A stretch of 12,983 nt of DNA from JAUIAI01 sp049680625 (GTDB lineage Bacteria > Pseudomonadota > Gammaproteobacteria > Burkholderiales > Burkholderiaceae_E). How positions within the stretch are numbered: position 1 is the first letter of the stretch; each line of letters opens with the position of its first letter. The notes beneath the pieces are model-generated. The model was not told the DNA's origin. It saw only the letters and a list, made by a program, of their open reading frames with translations, and ran no database searches. Location: positions 1-12,983 of the forward strand of contig JBAUID010000119.1 in assembly GCA_049680625.1 (NCBI GenBank), given 5' to 3'. A program made the translations under genes and the position numbers. This document shows, piece after piece, positions 7,260 to 12,983 of the stretch.

Positions 7260-10133
7260 TTGCGTAGTTTTCCCGATCACTGGTTTGGCCCGTTGGCTTC
7301 TCGCACCAAGGCCGGAAGAAACCAGACTGAATGCAAAAAACCTCCCACTGACATACCGGGCGACCTGGCGGTGCAGGTGCGTCCCGTGCATCCTGGCCCA
7401 GTGCCGCTGCGCGCTGGCCTGATAGTGACGCTGCTGGTTGCTATTTTCTTGAACCTGGGTCTTTGGTGGGCGCTGAACCCCGGAATAACAAGCCCGGATT
7501 CAACCGGCCAGGTGAGCGGCTTTGCCTACAACGCGTTTGGACGCTGGGATAGCCCCATTAAGCAAAAGTACCCCGATGCGTCGCGGATTGAAAGCGATCT
7601 GGCCATGCTGGCGAAAAGTACGCGACGCATCCGGACCTACAGCTCGTCCGAATTGCCAACGCTGCCGGCAGTCGCCAAGAGGTACGGCATCAGGGTAACC
7701 GCCGGCGTATGGTTGGATAAACGCCAGGAAAACAACAGGCTGGAAATTGCCGCGGGAATCAAGGCCGCTGCCCAGCACCCGAATATCGAACGCCTGGTAG
7801 TGGGCAATGAAACACTGCTGCACGGACTGCTAACCGTTGACCAGCTTGCCCGGCAACTGGATTATGTTCGCGCCAGGGTTTCAGTGCCGGTGTCAACCGC
7901 TGAGCCATGGCATGTCTGGTTAAAAAACCCCAAGCTGGCTGACCATGTGGATTACATCCTGGTGCACTTACTGCCCTACTGGGAGGGGGTACCGCATGGC
8001 GTTGCCGTTGAGTATGCATTGCGACGCTATCGCGAAATGCAACAGCGTTTTCCTGACAAGACTATCGTGATCGGCGAAATCGGCTGGCCCAGTAACGGCG
8101 ACCGCTTCAAGCATGCCCATGCCAGCGAACTGGCCCAGGCACAGTTCATTCGCGATTTTTTAGCTGCTGCTGACGGGAAAAACCTCGATTACTTTCTGAT
8201 GGAGGCAATTGACCAGCCCTGGAAGCGGGCGACGGAAGGTCGGGTCGGATCTTACTGGGGGGTCATGGATGCCTACCGTAACAACAAGTTTGCGTTCTCC
8301 GGCCCCCTCAATGCAGACCTATACTGGGTCCAGAAGGCACTGCTCGCCAGCCTCCTGGGTGTCATAGCCATTGCACTGCTCCTGCGCCGCGTCTCACACA
8401 TATGCCTGGCCAGCAAGGTATTTCTGGGTGTCCTGGTTCAGTCCTGCGCGTCGTTGACCGTGTGGCTGCTGGCCGTGCCATTTCAGTACTACATGCGCTG
8501 GTTTGACTGGCTTGCCCTGGCCGTTCTGGTACCGACGCTGTTTTTGATGCTACTGATTGTGATGGCCAACGGTATAGAGTTCGCCGAGATGTTCTGGCGG
8601 GGCAATCTGCGTCGACGTTTTGCGGCGAAGCCGCTGCCGGCAGATGTGGCACACCCAATGGTCTCTATCCACCTTGCATGCAGCAATGAGCAGCCTGACA
8701 TGGTGATTGCAACAATCAAAAGCCTGGAAAACCTGGATTACCAAAACTATGAAGTCATCGTCGTCGACAACAACACGGCCGACAAAGCGCTGTGGCAACC
8801 CGTGCAGGCGTATATGTCCGGGCTTGACGAGCGGTTCCGGTTCTTTCATCTGCCTAAGTGGCCAGGCTACAAGGCAGGCGCACTGAACTATGCATTGAGC
8901 AAAACAAGCGGCAACGCGCAGATTATTGGCGTTGTTGATGCCGACTACATGGTTAACCCCAACTGGCTCAAAAGTCTGGTTGGCGGTTTTTCTGAGCCGG
9001 GCGTTGCAGTTGTCCAGGCCCCCCAGGCTCACCGGGGCTGGTCTGACCAGGTTTTTCGCGGCATGATGAATTGGGAGTTCGACGGGTTTTTCCGGGTAGG
9101 TATGCATCATCGCAACGAACGCAATGCGATCATCCAGCACGGCACTATGACGCTCATAAGCGCCGATGCGTTACGCAGCAGCGGCAACTGGTCTGAGGAC
9201 TGCATCTGCGAAGATGCCGAACTTGGGCTTCGGCTAATGAAGGCAGGTTGGCAAACCGTCTATGTCGATGAGGTCATGGGCCGTGGTTTGACCGCTGACA
9301 CCTTTGCCGCGTTTCGCAAGCAACGTCACCGCTGGGCTCAGGGTGCAATGCAAATCATGCGCGCCCATGCTGGCCCGTTGTTTATCGGTGGCCACCAGCC
9401 CGAAGAGCCGGGTCTGTCAGCCGGACAACGCTACCATTTTGTAGCGGGATGGATGTCCTGGATTGGCGACGCCCTCCACTTGGTTTTTGCAGTTGCCGCG
9501 ATGTTTTGGACAGTTGGTATCCTGGCCGCACCACATCTGTTCAGCTTGCCCATCCTGCTCTTCATGCTGCCGGTATTCGGATTTTTTGTATGCCGGGTCT
9601 TCCTTGGACCAATACTGTTTTTCCGGCAGGTCCAGTGCAGGCTGCGCGATGTGATTGGGGCGTCCCTGGCCGGCATGGCCGTATCGCATGGTATTGCCCG
9701 TGGCATTTTCGCCGGCTTGATGACTCGCCGAGCAGTGTTTCAAATTACCGAGAAAGCGGGCGGTGGCAAAGTGAGAAAACCGCGCAGCAAACTGGCTGAC
9801 ATTTTTGGCCAGGCGCGCGAAGAGACTTTCCTGTTTGCTGGCCTGATGGTTTGCCTGATCGGGATCGGGCTGACCCGGGAGTCACAACATATCGAGAGCA
9901 TGACCTGGATGGCACTGCTCGCGTTGCAGTCGGTTCCCTATCTTGCGGCAATAATCTGCGCGGGATTGTCCGGTCTGCCAGAGAATCTCGGTAAGCGGTG
10001 GCAGAAGAATGCAGGGCACCATTCCCGGCAACCTGGCGTGGGCCTGATATCGGGTGAAGGTGGTGAGTTGCCACATGCGAACAAAGTTCGACACGGTCAC
10101 CAAGCCGGCGCAGCCAGGGTGAGCAGTCTATAG
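7260..10133 (+). CDS. NdvB-like beta-glucan synthase, GH17-GT2 fusion
   Basis: A 957-residue inner-membrane enzyme. In order it has a cytoplasmic N-terminus, a membrane anchor (about 51-72), a periplasmic GH17 domain (about 85-345), membrane helices (about 358-376, 385-405 and 416-437), a cytoplasmic family 2 glycosyltransferase (about 465-700) and further helices (about 728-755, 760-787 and 857-905). GH17 catalytic Glu residues are in VVGNETLLH (E184) and VIGEIGWPS (E273). The GT2 domain shows VVDNN, VVDADYM (DxD, 560-562), CEDAELG (acceptor-base Asp, 651-657) and QRHRW (688-692, the QxxRW motif), as in processive glucan synthases. The same order occurs in NdvB of Pseudomonas, which makes beta-1,3-glucans from UDP-glucose that bind aminoglycosides in biofilms. 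The GH17 half probably rearranges or cyclises the chain. It is divergent from a second GH17 gene and downstream of a sulfatase-fold transferase. The exact linkage of the product cannot be read from sequence. Confidence 0.92.
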   Translation: MRSFPDHWFGPLASRTKAGRNQTECKKPPTDIPGDLAVQVRPVHPGPVPLRAGLIVTLLVAIFLNLGLWWALNPGITSPDSTGQVSGFAYNAFGRWDSPIKQKYPDASRIESDLAMLAKSTRRIRTYSSSELPTLPAVAKRYGIRVTAGVWLDKRQENNRLEIAAGIKAAAQHPNIERLVVGNETLLHGLLTVDQLARQLDYVRARVSVPVSTAEPWHVWLKNPKLADHVDYILVHLLPYWEGVPHGVAVEYALRRYREMQQRFPDKTIVIGEIGWPSNGDRFKHAHASELAQAQFIRDFLAAADGKNLDYFLMEAIDQPWKRATEGRVGSYWGVMDAYRNNKFAFSGPLNADLYWVQKALLASLLGVIAIALLLRRVSHICLASKVFLGVLVQSCASLTVWLLAVPFQYYMRWFDWLALAVLVPTLFLMLLIVMANGIEFAEMFWRGNLRRRFAAKPLPADVAHPMVSIHLACSNEQPDMVIATIKSLENLDYQNYEVIVVDNNTADKALWQPVQAYMSGLDERFRFFHLPKWPGYKAGALNYALSKTSGNAQIIGVVDADYMVNPNWLKSLVGGFSEPGVAVVQAPQAHRGWSDQVFRGMMNWEFDGFFRVGMHHRNERNAIIQHGTMTLISADALRSSGNWSEDCICEDAELGLRLMKAGWQTVYVDEVMGRGLTADTFAAFRKQRHRWAQGAMQIMRAHAGPLFIGGHQPEEPGLSAGQRYHFVAGWMSWIGDALHLVFAVAAMFWTVGILAAPHLFSLPILLFMLPVFGFFVCRVFLGPILFFRQVQCRLRDVIGASLAGMAVSHGIARGIFAGLMTRRAVFQITEKAGGGKVRKPRSKLADIFGQAREETFLFAGLMVCLIGIGLTRESQHIESMTWMALLALQSVPYLAAIICAGLSGLPENLGKRWQKNAGHHSRQPGVGLISGEGGELPHANKVRHGHQAGAARVSSL

Positions 10134-10159
10134 CGGCTACGCTGTTGTAGTCACTGCTC
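10121..10159 (+). terminator. Inverted repeat at the end of the NdvB-like gene
   Basis: GAGCAGT (10121-10127) and ACTGCTC (10153-10159) form a 7-bp stem spanning the stop codon, with a small inner hairpin AGCG-GCTA-CGCT. There is no T-run after it, so it is at best a weak or factor-assisted terminator for the + strand gene. Confidence 0.25.
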
Positions 10160-10265
10160 CCCGTTTGGCGAGCAGACCTAAACAATCAGGATGCAGACTC
10201 TGTTCGTCCCGAGCCATGTGATTTGTGCAGTGTTCAGCCGCGTGAGGACCTTGAGCAGTGCTTCC

Positions 10266-10631
10266 TTAAGTATTCGGACGACCGAGATAAGATCGTTTCC
10301 GGTAGTCTTGCAAGCCACGCCTGGTCAGCTTGCTGAGCTCACTGAATAATTGCATGTCAACTGATTTGAAGTTAAAGCACGACTTACCCTGCATCTGCTT
10401 CTTAAGCTCAGGTGACATGCCCTCGAGTAACTCTGGGTTTACATAGACAGGCATGAGGTGATAACTCACGTATCTTTTCTTCACTTGAACGGCGCCAAAA
10501 AACAGTGGTTTCTTGTTCGGCATTACGTGGAAGGTGTCCACGTAAAAATTACCCGGTTCGTCGTGTTTGATATCCAGCGTTCGGGTATGCGGCTCAAGTA
10601 TCGCTTTTAATGCGTTAAAAACCTGGATCAT
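10266..10631 (-). CDS. Small soluble conserved hypothetical protein (possibly DUF1801/YdhG-like)
   Basis: A 121-residue protein without membrane segments or signal. The central stretch KKPLFFGAVQVKKRYVSYHL, followed by MPVYVNPELLEGMSPELKK, MQGKSCFNFKSVD and ELSKLTRRGLQDYRKR, resembles a widespread family of small bacterial proteins that I associate loosely with the DUF1801/YdhG iron-chaperone-like fold. That link is uncertain and no active site is assigned. The start is well supported: GGAGA lies 5 nt upstream of the ATG, and a good promoter lies before it. It is convergent with the NdvB-like gene across a 132-nt gap and appears to be monocistronic. Confidence 0.8.
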   Translation of the reverse strand: MIQVFNALKAILEPHTRTLDIKHDEPGNFYVDTFHVMPNKKPLFFGAVQVKKRYVSYHLMPVYVNPELLEGMSPELKKQMQGKSCFNFKSVDMQLFSELSKLTRRGLQDYRKRSYLGRPNT

Positions 10632-10650
10632 TGGAGTCTCCGATACATTG

Positions 10651-10854
10651 CTAATATATTGATGGCGATATCAGCTGCCAGTTTTTGTTATATCCGCTTC
10701 GGGCACACATCTGGATGGTGCTCAGATCGTCATGCAACGTTGGGCGTAGTTCAATCAGGCTGGGTTTGCCGTTCTTCAAGTTCATGAATTTTCCATGGCT
10801 CAATTTGAATGGATATTGTTCGGGTCTGGTTACGCCAGCTATCTGGCCAATTGT
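10651..10854 (-). pseudogene. Protein-like open stretch, unrecognised gene remnant
   Basis: Sixty-seven codons on the minus strand run without a stop from just after a TAA-TAG pair to a TAG at 10651-10653. The text looks like real protein: IAGVTRPEQYPFKL, GKFMNLKNGKPSLIELRP, TLHDDLSTIQMC and SGYNKNWQL. An internal ATG lies at 10785 without a clear RBS. Upstream, in a different frame (about 10845-10925), LKADGDYACFELKTDNARVRN could be the preceding part of the same broken gene, reached by a frameshift near 10850. I do not recognise the family. Confidence 0.3.
10653..10681 (-). promoter_or_regulatory. Candidate sigma-70 promoter for the small gene at 10631
   Basis: On the minus strand CTGGCA (10681-10676) and TATATT (10658-10653) are 17 nt apart, with 4 of 6 and 5 of 6 matches to consensus. 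The predicted start near 10646 leaves a short leader containing the GGAGA box (10641-10637). The hexamers overlap the 3' end of an unrelated protein-like open stretch. Confidence 0.45.
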
Positions 10855-11267
10855 CTATTACGTACCCTCGCGTTATCAGTTTTTAGTTCGAAGCAGGCAT
10901 AGTCACCGTCCGCTTTCAGTCTGGCCGCAGTATGAGGAAATTGTAGGGAACTTATTCATTTTATTTCCGTGCCTACCATGCGCTTTTTGGTTTGTTCAGC
11001 GATGATGGTGCCTGAATTGGCCAGTTACTGCGTTCACAAAATCCGGGTGATTTGCTCGCAATAAAAGATGCGAGTCGTGAGCGTGCACAGCAAGTAGCGA
11101 CTAATCAGAGATGCCCGCATGATCGAATTGCCACTTTTTGATCGTTGCAGAACTGTTTTATTTTCCTATTGAACAAGCCAGGCCGCCCGAATCAACATAG
11201 ATTCAGGAATGTGCAGGCCAATTTTGTCCGCGGTTTTGACGTTAAGGGCTAGTTCAAACTTAGTGGG

Positions 11268-11319
11268 TTGTTCAACTGCTTTGTTCAACCGCTTTGTTCA
11301 ACCGCTTTGTTCAACCGCT
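11268..11319 (+). repeat. 13-bp tandem repeat, four copies
   Basis: The unit TTGTTCAACCGCT is present at 11281-11293, 11294-11306 and 11307-11319 without mismatch. A first copy at 11268-11280 has one change (T for C). On the minus strand it corresponds to codons GCG GTT GAA CAA (AVEQ) of the substrate-binding-protein remnant, so it arose by local duplication within that coding sequence. Confidence 0.95.
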
Positions 11320-11370
11320 AGTTCGGCTGGATTCGCACCTCGTAAAATTTGGTCTATGTTTACCGGATCA

Positions 11371-11382
11371 GTACCGCGGTAC
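11371..11382. repeat. 12-bp perfect palindrome
   Basis: GTACCGCGGTAC is its own reverse complement. It falls inside the substrate-binding-protein remnant (the YRGT codons), so it may be coincidental rather than an operator. Confidence 0.5.
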
Positions 11383-11424
11383 AACACGACGATCGGGATT
11401 GTCGATGTCGCCTGTTTCGCCGCA

Positions 11425-11440
11425 ATTTACACGTGTAAAT
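11425..11440. repeat. 16-bp perfect palindrome
   Basis: ATTTACACGTGTAAAT reads identically on both strands. It lies at the boundary of the recognisable substrate-binding-protein remnant and contains its upstream in-frame TAA. It could be a binding site for a dimeric regulator left from an older promoter, or chance; there is no gene start next to it. Confidence 0.5.
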
Positions 11441-11757
11441 CGGAGTCGACAAGCTGGATGGGTTCGCCCAGTTGATCGCCGGCAACAGACGCGTTTTGGT
11501 GTCAACAGAGATCGATCAGTCAGTATCCGATTTCCAATATCCGTGATCCGGAACAGCACAAAAAATTCAGGATGATCATGCATACTCTCTTTTGGGTATT
11601 TATGAATCCGGCGCTGCCCTGGGATACAAAAAGTGCCGATTCTGATAACGTTGTCCATGCGGATGAACGCGAACAAGGCAGCATCCAAACACACGGTCGA
11701 ATGGAAGCCGGGTTCCTGGCGAATTGGGGCATGCGAGTTGCGCCAGGTTTAATTGCG

Positions 11758-11785
11758 CTTTGTGCGTCACCCTTTGTGCGTCACC
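11758..11785 (+). repeat. 14-bp tandem duplication
   Basis: CTTTGTGCGTCACC occurs twice without mismatch at 11758-11771 and 11772-11785, followed by a further CTT. It lies about 45 nt upstream of the start of the PPOX gene and in no recognised coding sequence. Confidence 0.9.
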
Positions 11786-11829
11786 CTTCATGCGTTGCCA
11801 TTCGTCAATCCAACCATAGCGGGGATTCT

Positions 11830-12454
11830 ATGTACCAGTTTGCCGACGAAGTCAGCACCCGGGAAGCGCTTCGAGAAGTAGTCGGAGAGGCCGCCGCGGG
11901 TAATTGCAAAAGTGTTGACCGGTCTCGATCGTCATTGCCGCGCGTCTATTGCGGGTTGCCCGTTTCTGTTAGTGGCATCGTCCAATATTAATGGCCAGTT
12001 TGATCTTTCCCCTAAAGGTGACCCGCCGGGTTTTGTACAAATACTCGATGACCAGACACTGCTGATTCCCGAGCGGCCGGGAAACCGGCGTGCTGACACG
12101 TTCGAGAATGTGTTGCGCCAGCCCTCGGTTGGCCTGATATTCCTTATACCAGGCAAGCGCGAGACACTTCGCGTATCCGGCACCGCGCGTATTGTCAGAG
12201 ACAGTGATTTGATGAAGACAATGGTGGTAGACGGTAAAGAGCCGACACTGGCCCTGGCGGTTCATGTTGAGGAAGCCTTTTTCCATTGCGCGAAGAGTAT
12301 GGTGCGATCGGATTTGTGGAACCCGCTGGCCTGGCCGTCGCTGGACGGGTTGCCAAGCCTTGCCCAAACCATGGTCGACGCAGGGCGGTTAGCAGACTCG
12401 GTACAAGAAATGCAGCGCGTTGTTGATGATGACGAGAGAACCCGACTGTATTAG
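11830..12454 (+). CDS. FMN-dependent PPOX-type flavoprotein (MSMEG_1061-like), with a frameshift near the N-terminus
   Basis: This belongs to the pyridoxamine 5'-phosphate oxidase-like split-barrel group that binds FMN. From 11912 the frame reads GLDRHCRASIAGCPFLLVAS, FDLSPKGDPPGFVQILDD, TLLIPERPGNRRADTFENVL, PSVGLIFLIPG, ETLRVSGTARIVRD and HVEEAFFHCAKS, all hallmarks of this family. Family members begin further upstream, and the matching N-terminus is present in another frame: ATG 11830 after a GGGGA box reads MYQFADEVSTREALREVVGE. Removing one G at 11889-11890 joins the two as REVVGE-PPRVIAKVLTGLDRH, giving 207 residues. As written, translation from 11830 fails, while the GTG at 11912 would yield a 180-residue protein lacking the first helix. 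The methyltransferase gene follows 42 nt later, probably in the same operon. Substrate is unknown. Confidence 0.85.
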
Positions 12455-12496
12455 GCCAAACACATCACATTTCACCCAATCGCTAAAGAGGTTTGT

Positions 12497-12983
12497 ATGA
12501 GTGACGCAGACGAAATGGGTTTAACCCGCGCGGCAGCGCAGGGTTACGAAACCTACTTTGTACCGGCAATTTTCGGTCAGTGGCCACCGGTATTCATTGA
12601 AAGAACCGGCATACACCCTGGAAACAAGGTGCTTGACGTTGGTTGCGGCACAGGTGTGTTGGCAAGATCGCTTTTGCCGCTGGTTGGTCCGATGGGTAGG
12701 GTTACGGGTTTGGATCTCAGTGCCAGTATGCTGGCGGTTGCCAAAGAGGTGGCCCCGGGGGCGGACTGCCAACAGGGGAGTGTGCTTGAGTTGCCATTCG
12801 ATGACGAGGCTTTCGACGCCACAATCGGCGCATTTATGCTGATGTTTGTTTCGGAGCCTGATAAGGCCGTCAGTGAAATGTGCCGCGTTACCCTTCCAGG
12901 CGGGCGAATTACTATCGGCGTTTGGGAGGGGCTTGAAACAAATCACGTCTACGCTGATCTGGTTCGAATCGTCACCGACGTAG
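12497..12983 (+). CDS. Class I SAM-dependent methyltransferase, 3' truncated by window
   Basis: The frame runs from ATG 12497, preceded by GAGG with 5 nt spacing, to the right edge without a stop, giving 162 codons. It has the Rossmann methyltransferase signature: motif I VLDVGCGTG (45-53), the acidic end of beta-2 in VTGLDLSASML (D73), LELPFDDEAFDATIG (97-111, motif II region) and a post-motif segment with EMCRVTLPGGRITIGVWE (127-144). This most resembles UbiE/Methyltransf_11 small-molecule methyltransferases; the C-terminal part that sets substrate specificity is missing. It follows the PPOX flavoprotein gene closely on the same strand and may be cotranscribed with it. Confidence 0.9.
   Translation, partial: MSDADEMGLTRAAAQGYETYFVPAIFGQWPPVFIERTGIHPGNKVLDVGCGTGVLARSLLPLVGPMGRVTGLDLSASMLAVAKEVAPGADCQQGSVLELPFDDEAFDATIGAFMLMFVSEPDKAVSEMCRVTLPGGRITIGVWEGLETNHVYADLVRIVTDV

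Larger units (their letters stand above)
11166..11426 (-). pseudogene. ABC transporter substrate-binding protein (PF04392 type) pseudogene, internally deleted
   Basis: One minus-strand frame of 87 codons reads IAAKQATSTIPIV, then TDPV, IDQILRGANPAELAVEQ, PTKFELALNVKTADKIGL and HIPESMLIRAAWLVQ before TAG. Intact members of the ABC_sub_bind family have AAKQATSTIPIVF...DPV in the N-terminal half and YVDKILKGAKPADLPVEQPT, KFELVINLKTAKALGL and IPPSLLLRADEVI at the C-terminus. Here the two are joined directly after DPV, so well over 100 residues are missing. A 13-bp repeat expansion adds 39 nt between VEQ and PTKFEL and creates an in-frame TGA. A TAA lies immediately before the recognisable part (11427-11429). 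Further upstream, to about 11500, RLLPAI in one frame and EPIQLVDSDLHV in another may be weak traces of the N-terminal domain. No functional product is expected. Confidence 0.72.
10632..11829. other. Stretch of about 1.2 kb without an intact gene
   Basis: No open frame here has a start, RBS and recognisable protein. The stretch holds the remnants, repeats and palindromes listed separately. Between about 11442 and 11829 several overlapping frames are open on both strands, but none reads as a known family, and I see no tRNA, IS end or CRISPR structure. It reads as decaying DNA between two functional neighbourhoods. Confidence 0.6.

Noticed and set aside
8550..9140. 196-codon minus-strand frame inside the GH17-GT2 gene
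   Set aside because: It lies antisense to the conserved GT2 motifs and has no recognisable family of its own.
10739..10745. GTTGGGC preceded by AAC, resembling an integron attC core site
   Set aside because: No matching RYYYAAC partner at attC distance and no cassette structure nearby; a single heptamer is not evidence of an integron.
10685..11005. 106-codon plus-strand frame
   Set aside because: It begins at a TTG without RBS, is rich in Trp, Cys and Phe in an unnatural way, and lies antisense to a more protein-like stretch.
11189..11204. GAATC-AACATA-GATTC inverted repeat
   Set aside because: A stem of only 5 bp without a T-run, and it lies inside the coding remnant of the substrate-binding protein, so it is not a terminator.
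11572..11991. 139-codon plus-strand frame running into the PPOX gene
   Set aside because: Only the part from 11830 has family similarity. The upstream portion crosses the 14-bp duplication and the downstream part is out of frame with the real protein.
12521..12946. 141-codon minus-strand frame antisense to the methyltransferase
   Set aside because: The plus strand carries a complete methyltransferase signature with an RBS; the antisense frame is rich in His, Cys and Arg and has no motifs.

Overview
The window looks like a chromosomal segment of a gammaproteobacterium of moderate GC. The grounds are a DUF3418-type HrpA helicase tail, an NdvB-like GH17-GT2 glucan synthase of the Pseudomonas/Azotobacter kind, and an RtcB fragment closest to the E. 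coli form. Species cannot be named from the sequence alone.

Layout. (1) Positions 2-1426 hold the C-terminal third of ATP-dependent RNA helicase HrpA, cut by the left edge. (2) Convergent to it is a translationally coupled pair on the minus strand (2570-1435): a conserved hypothetical protein and an HTTM-like polytopic membrane protein. (3) 2571-3415 is a degraded gap with a possible small gene (2834-3100) and a frameshifted remnant of the 3' end of rtcB (about 3121-3300). (4) 3416-10133 is the core of the window, a beta-glucan locus. It has a five-TM sulfatase-fold transferase of the OpgB/LtaS type, a small membrane protein coupled to it by ATGA, a membrane-anchored GH17 protein on the opposite strand, and a divergent 957-residue GH17-GT2 fusion resembling NdvB. 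(5) 10266-10631 is a small soluble hypothetical gene with a good promoter and RBS. (6) 10632-11829 has no intact gene. It contains an unrecognised protein-like open stretch, an internally deleted ABC substrate-binding-protein pseudogene (PF04392 type) disrupted by a 13-bp tandem repeat expansion, a second 14-bp tandem duplication and two perfect palindromes. (7) 11830-12454 is a PPOX/FMN-binding protein whose first 20 codons are separated from the rest by a one-base insertion. It is followed 42 nt later by a class I methyltransferase that runs off the right edge.

How the genes fit together. The GH17-GT2 protein would polymerise glucan from UDP-glucose in the membrane and rearrange it with its periplasmic GH17 domain. 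The separate GH17 protein would process or branch the same chain. The sulfatase-fold protein could decorate it, most plausibly with phosphoglycerol. NdvB-dependent glucans of Pseudomonas aeruginosa are reported to be glycerol-phosphorylated beta-1,3-glucans, so the grouping suggests synthesis, remodelling and decoration together. The decoration step and the role of the small membrane protein are inference.
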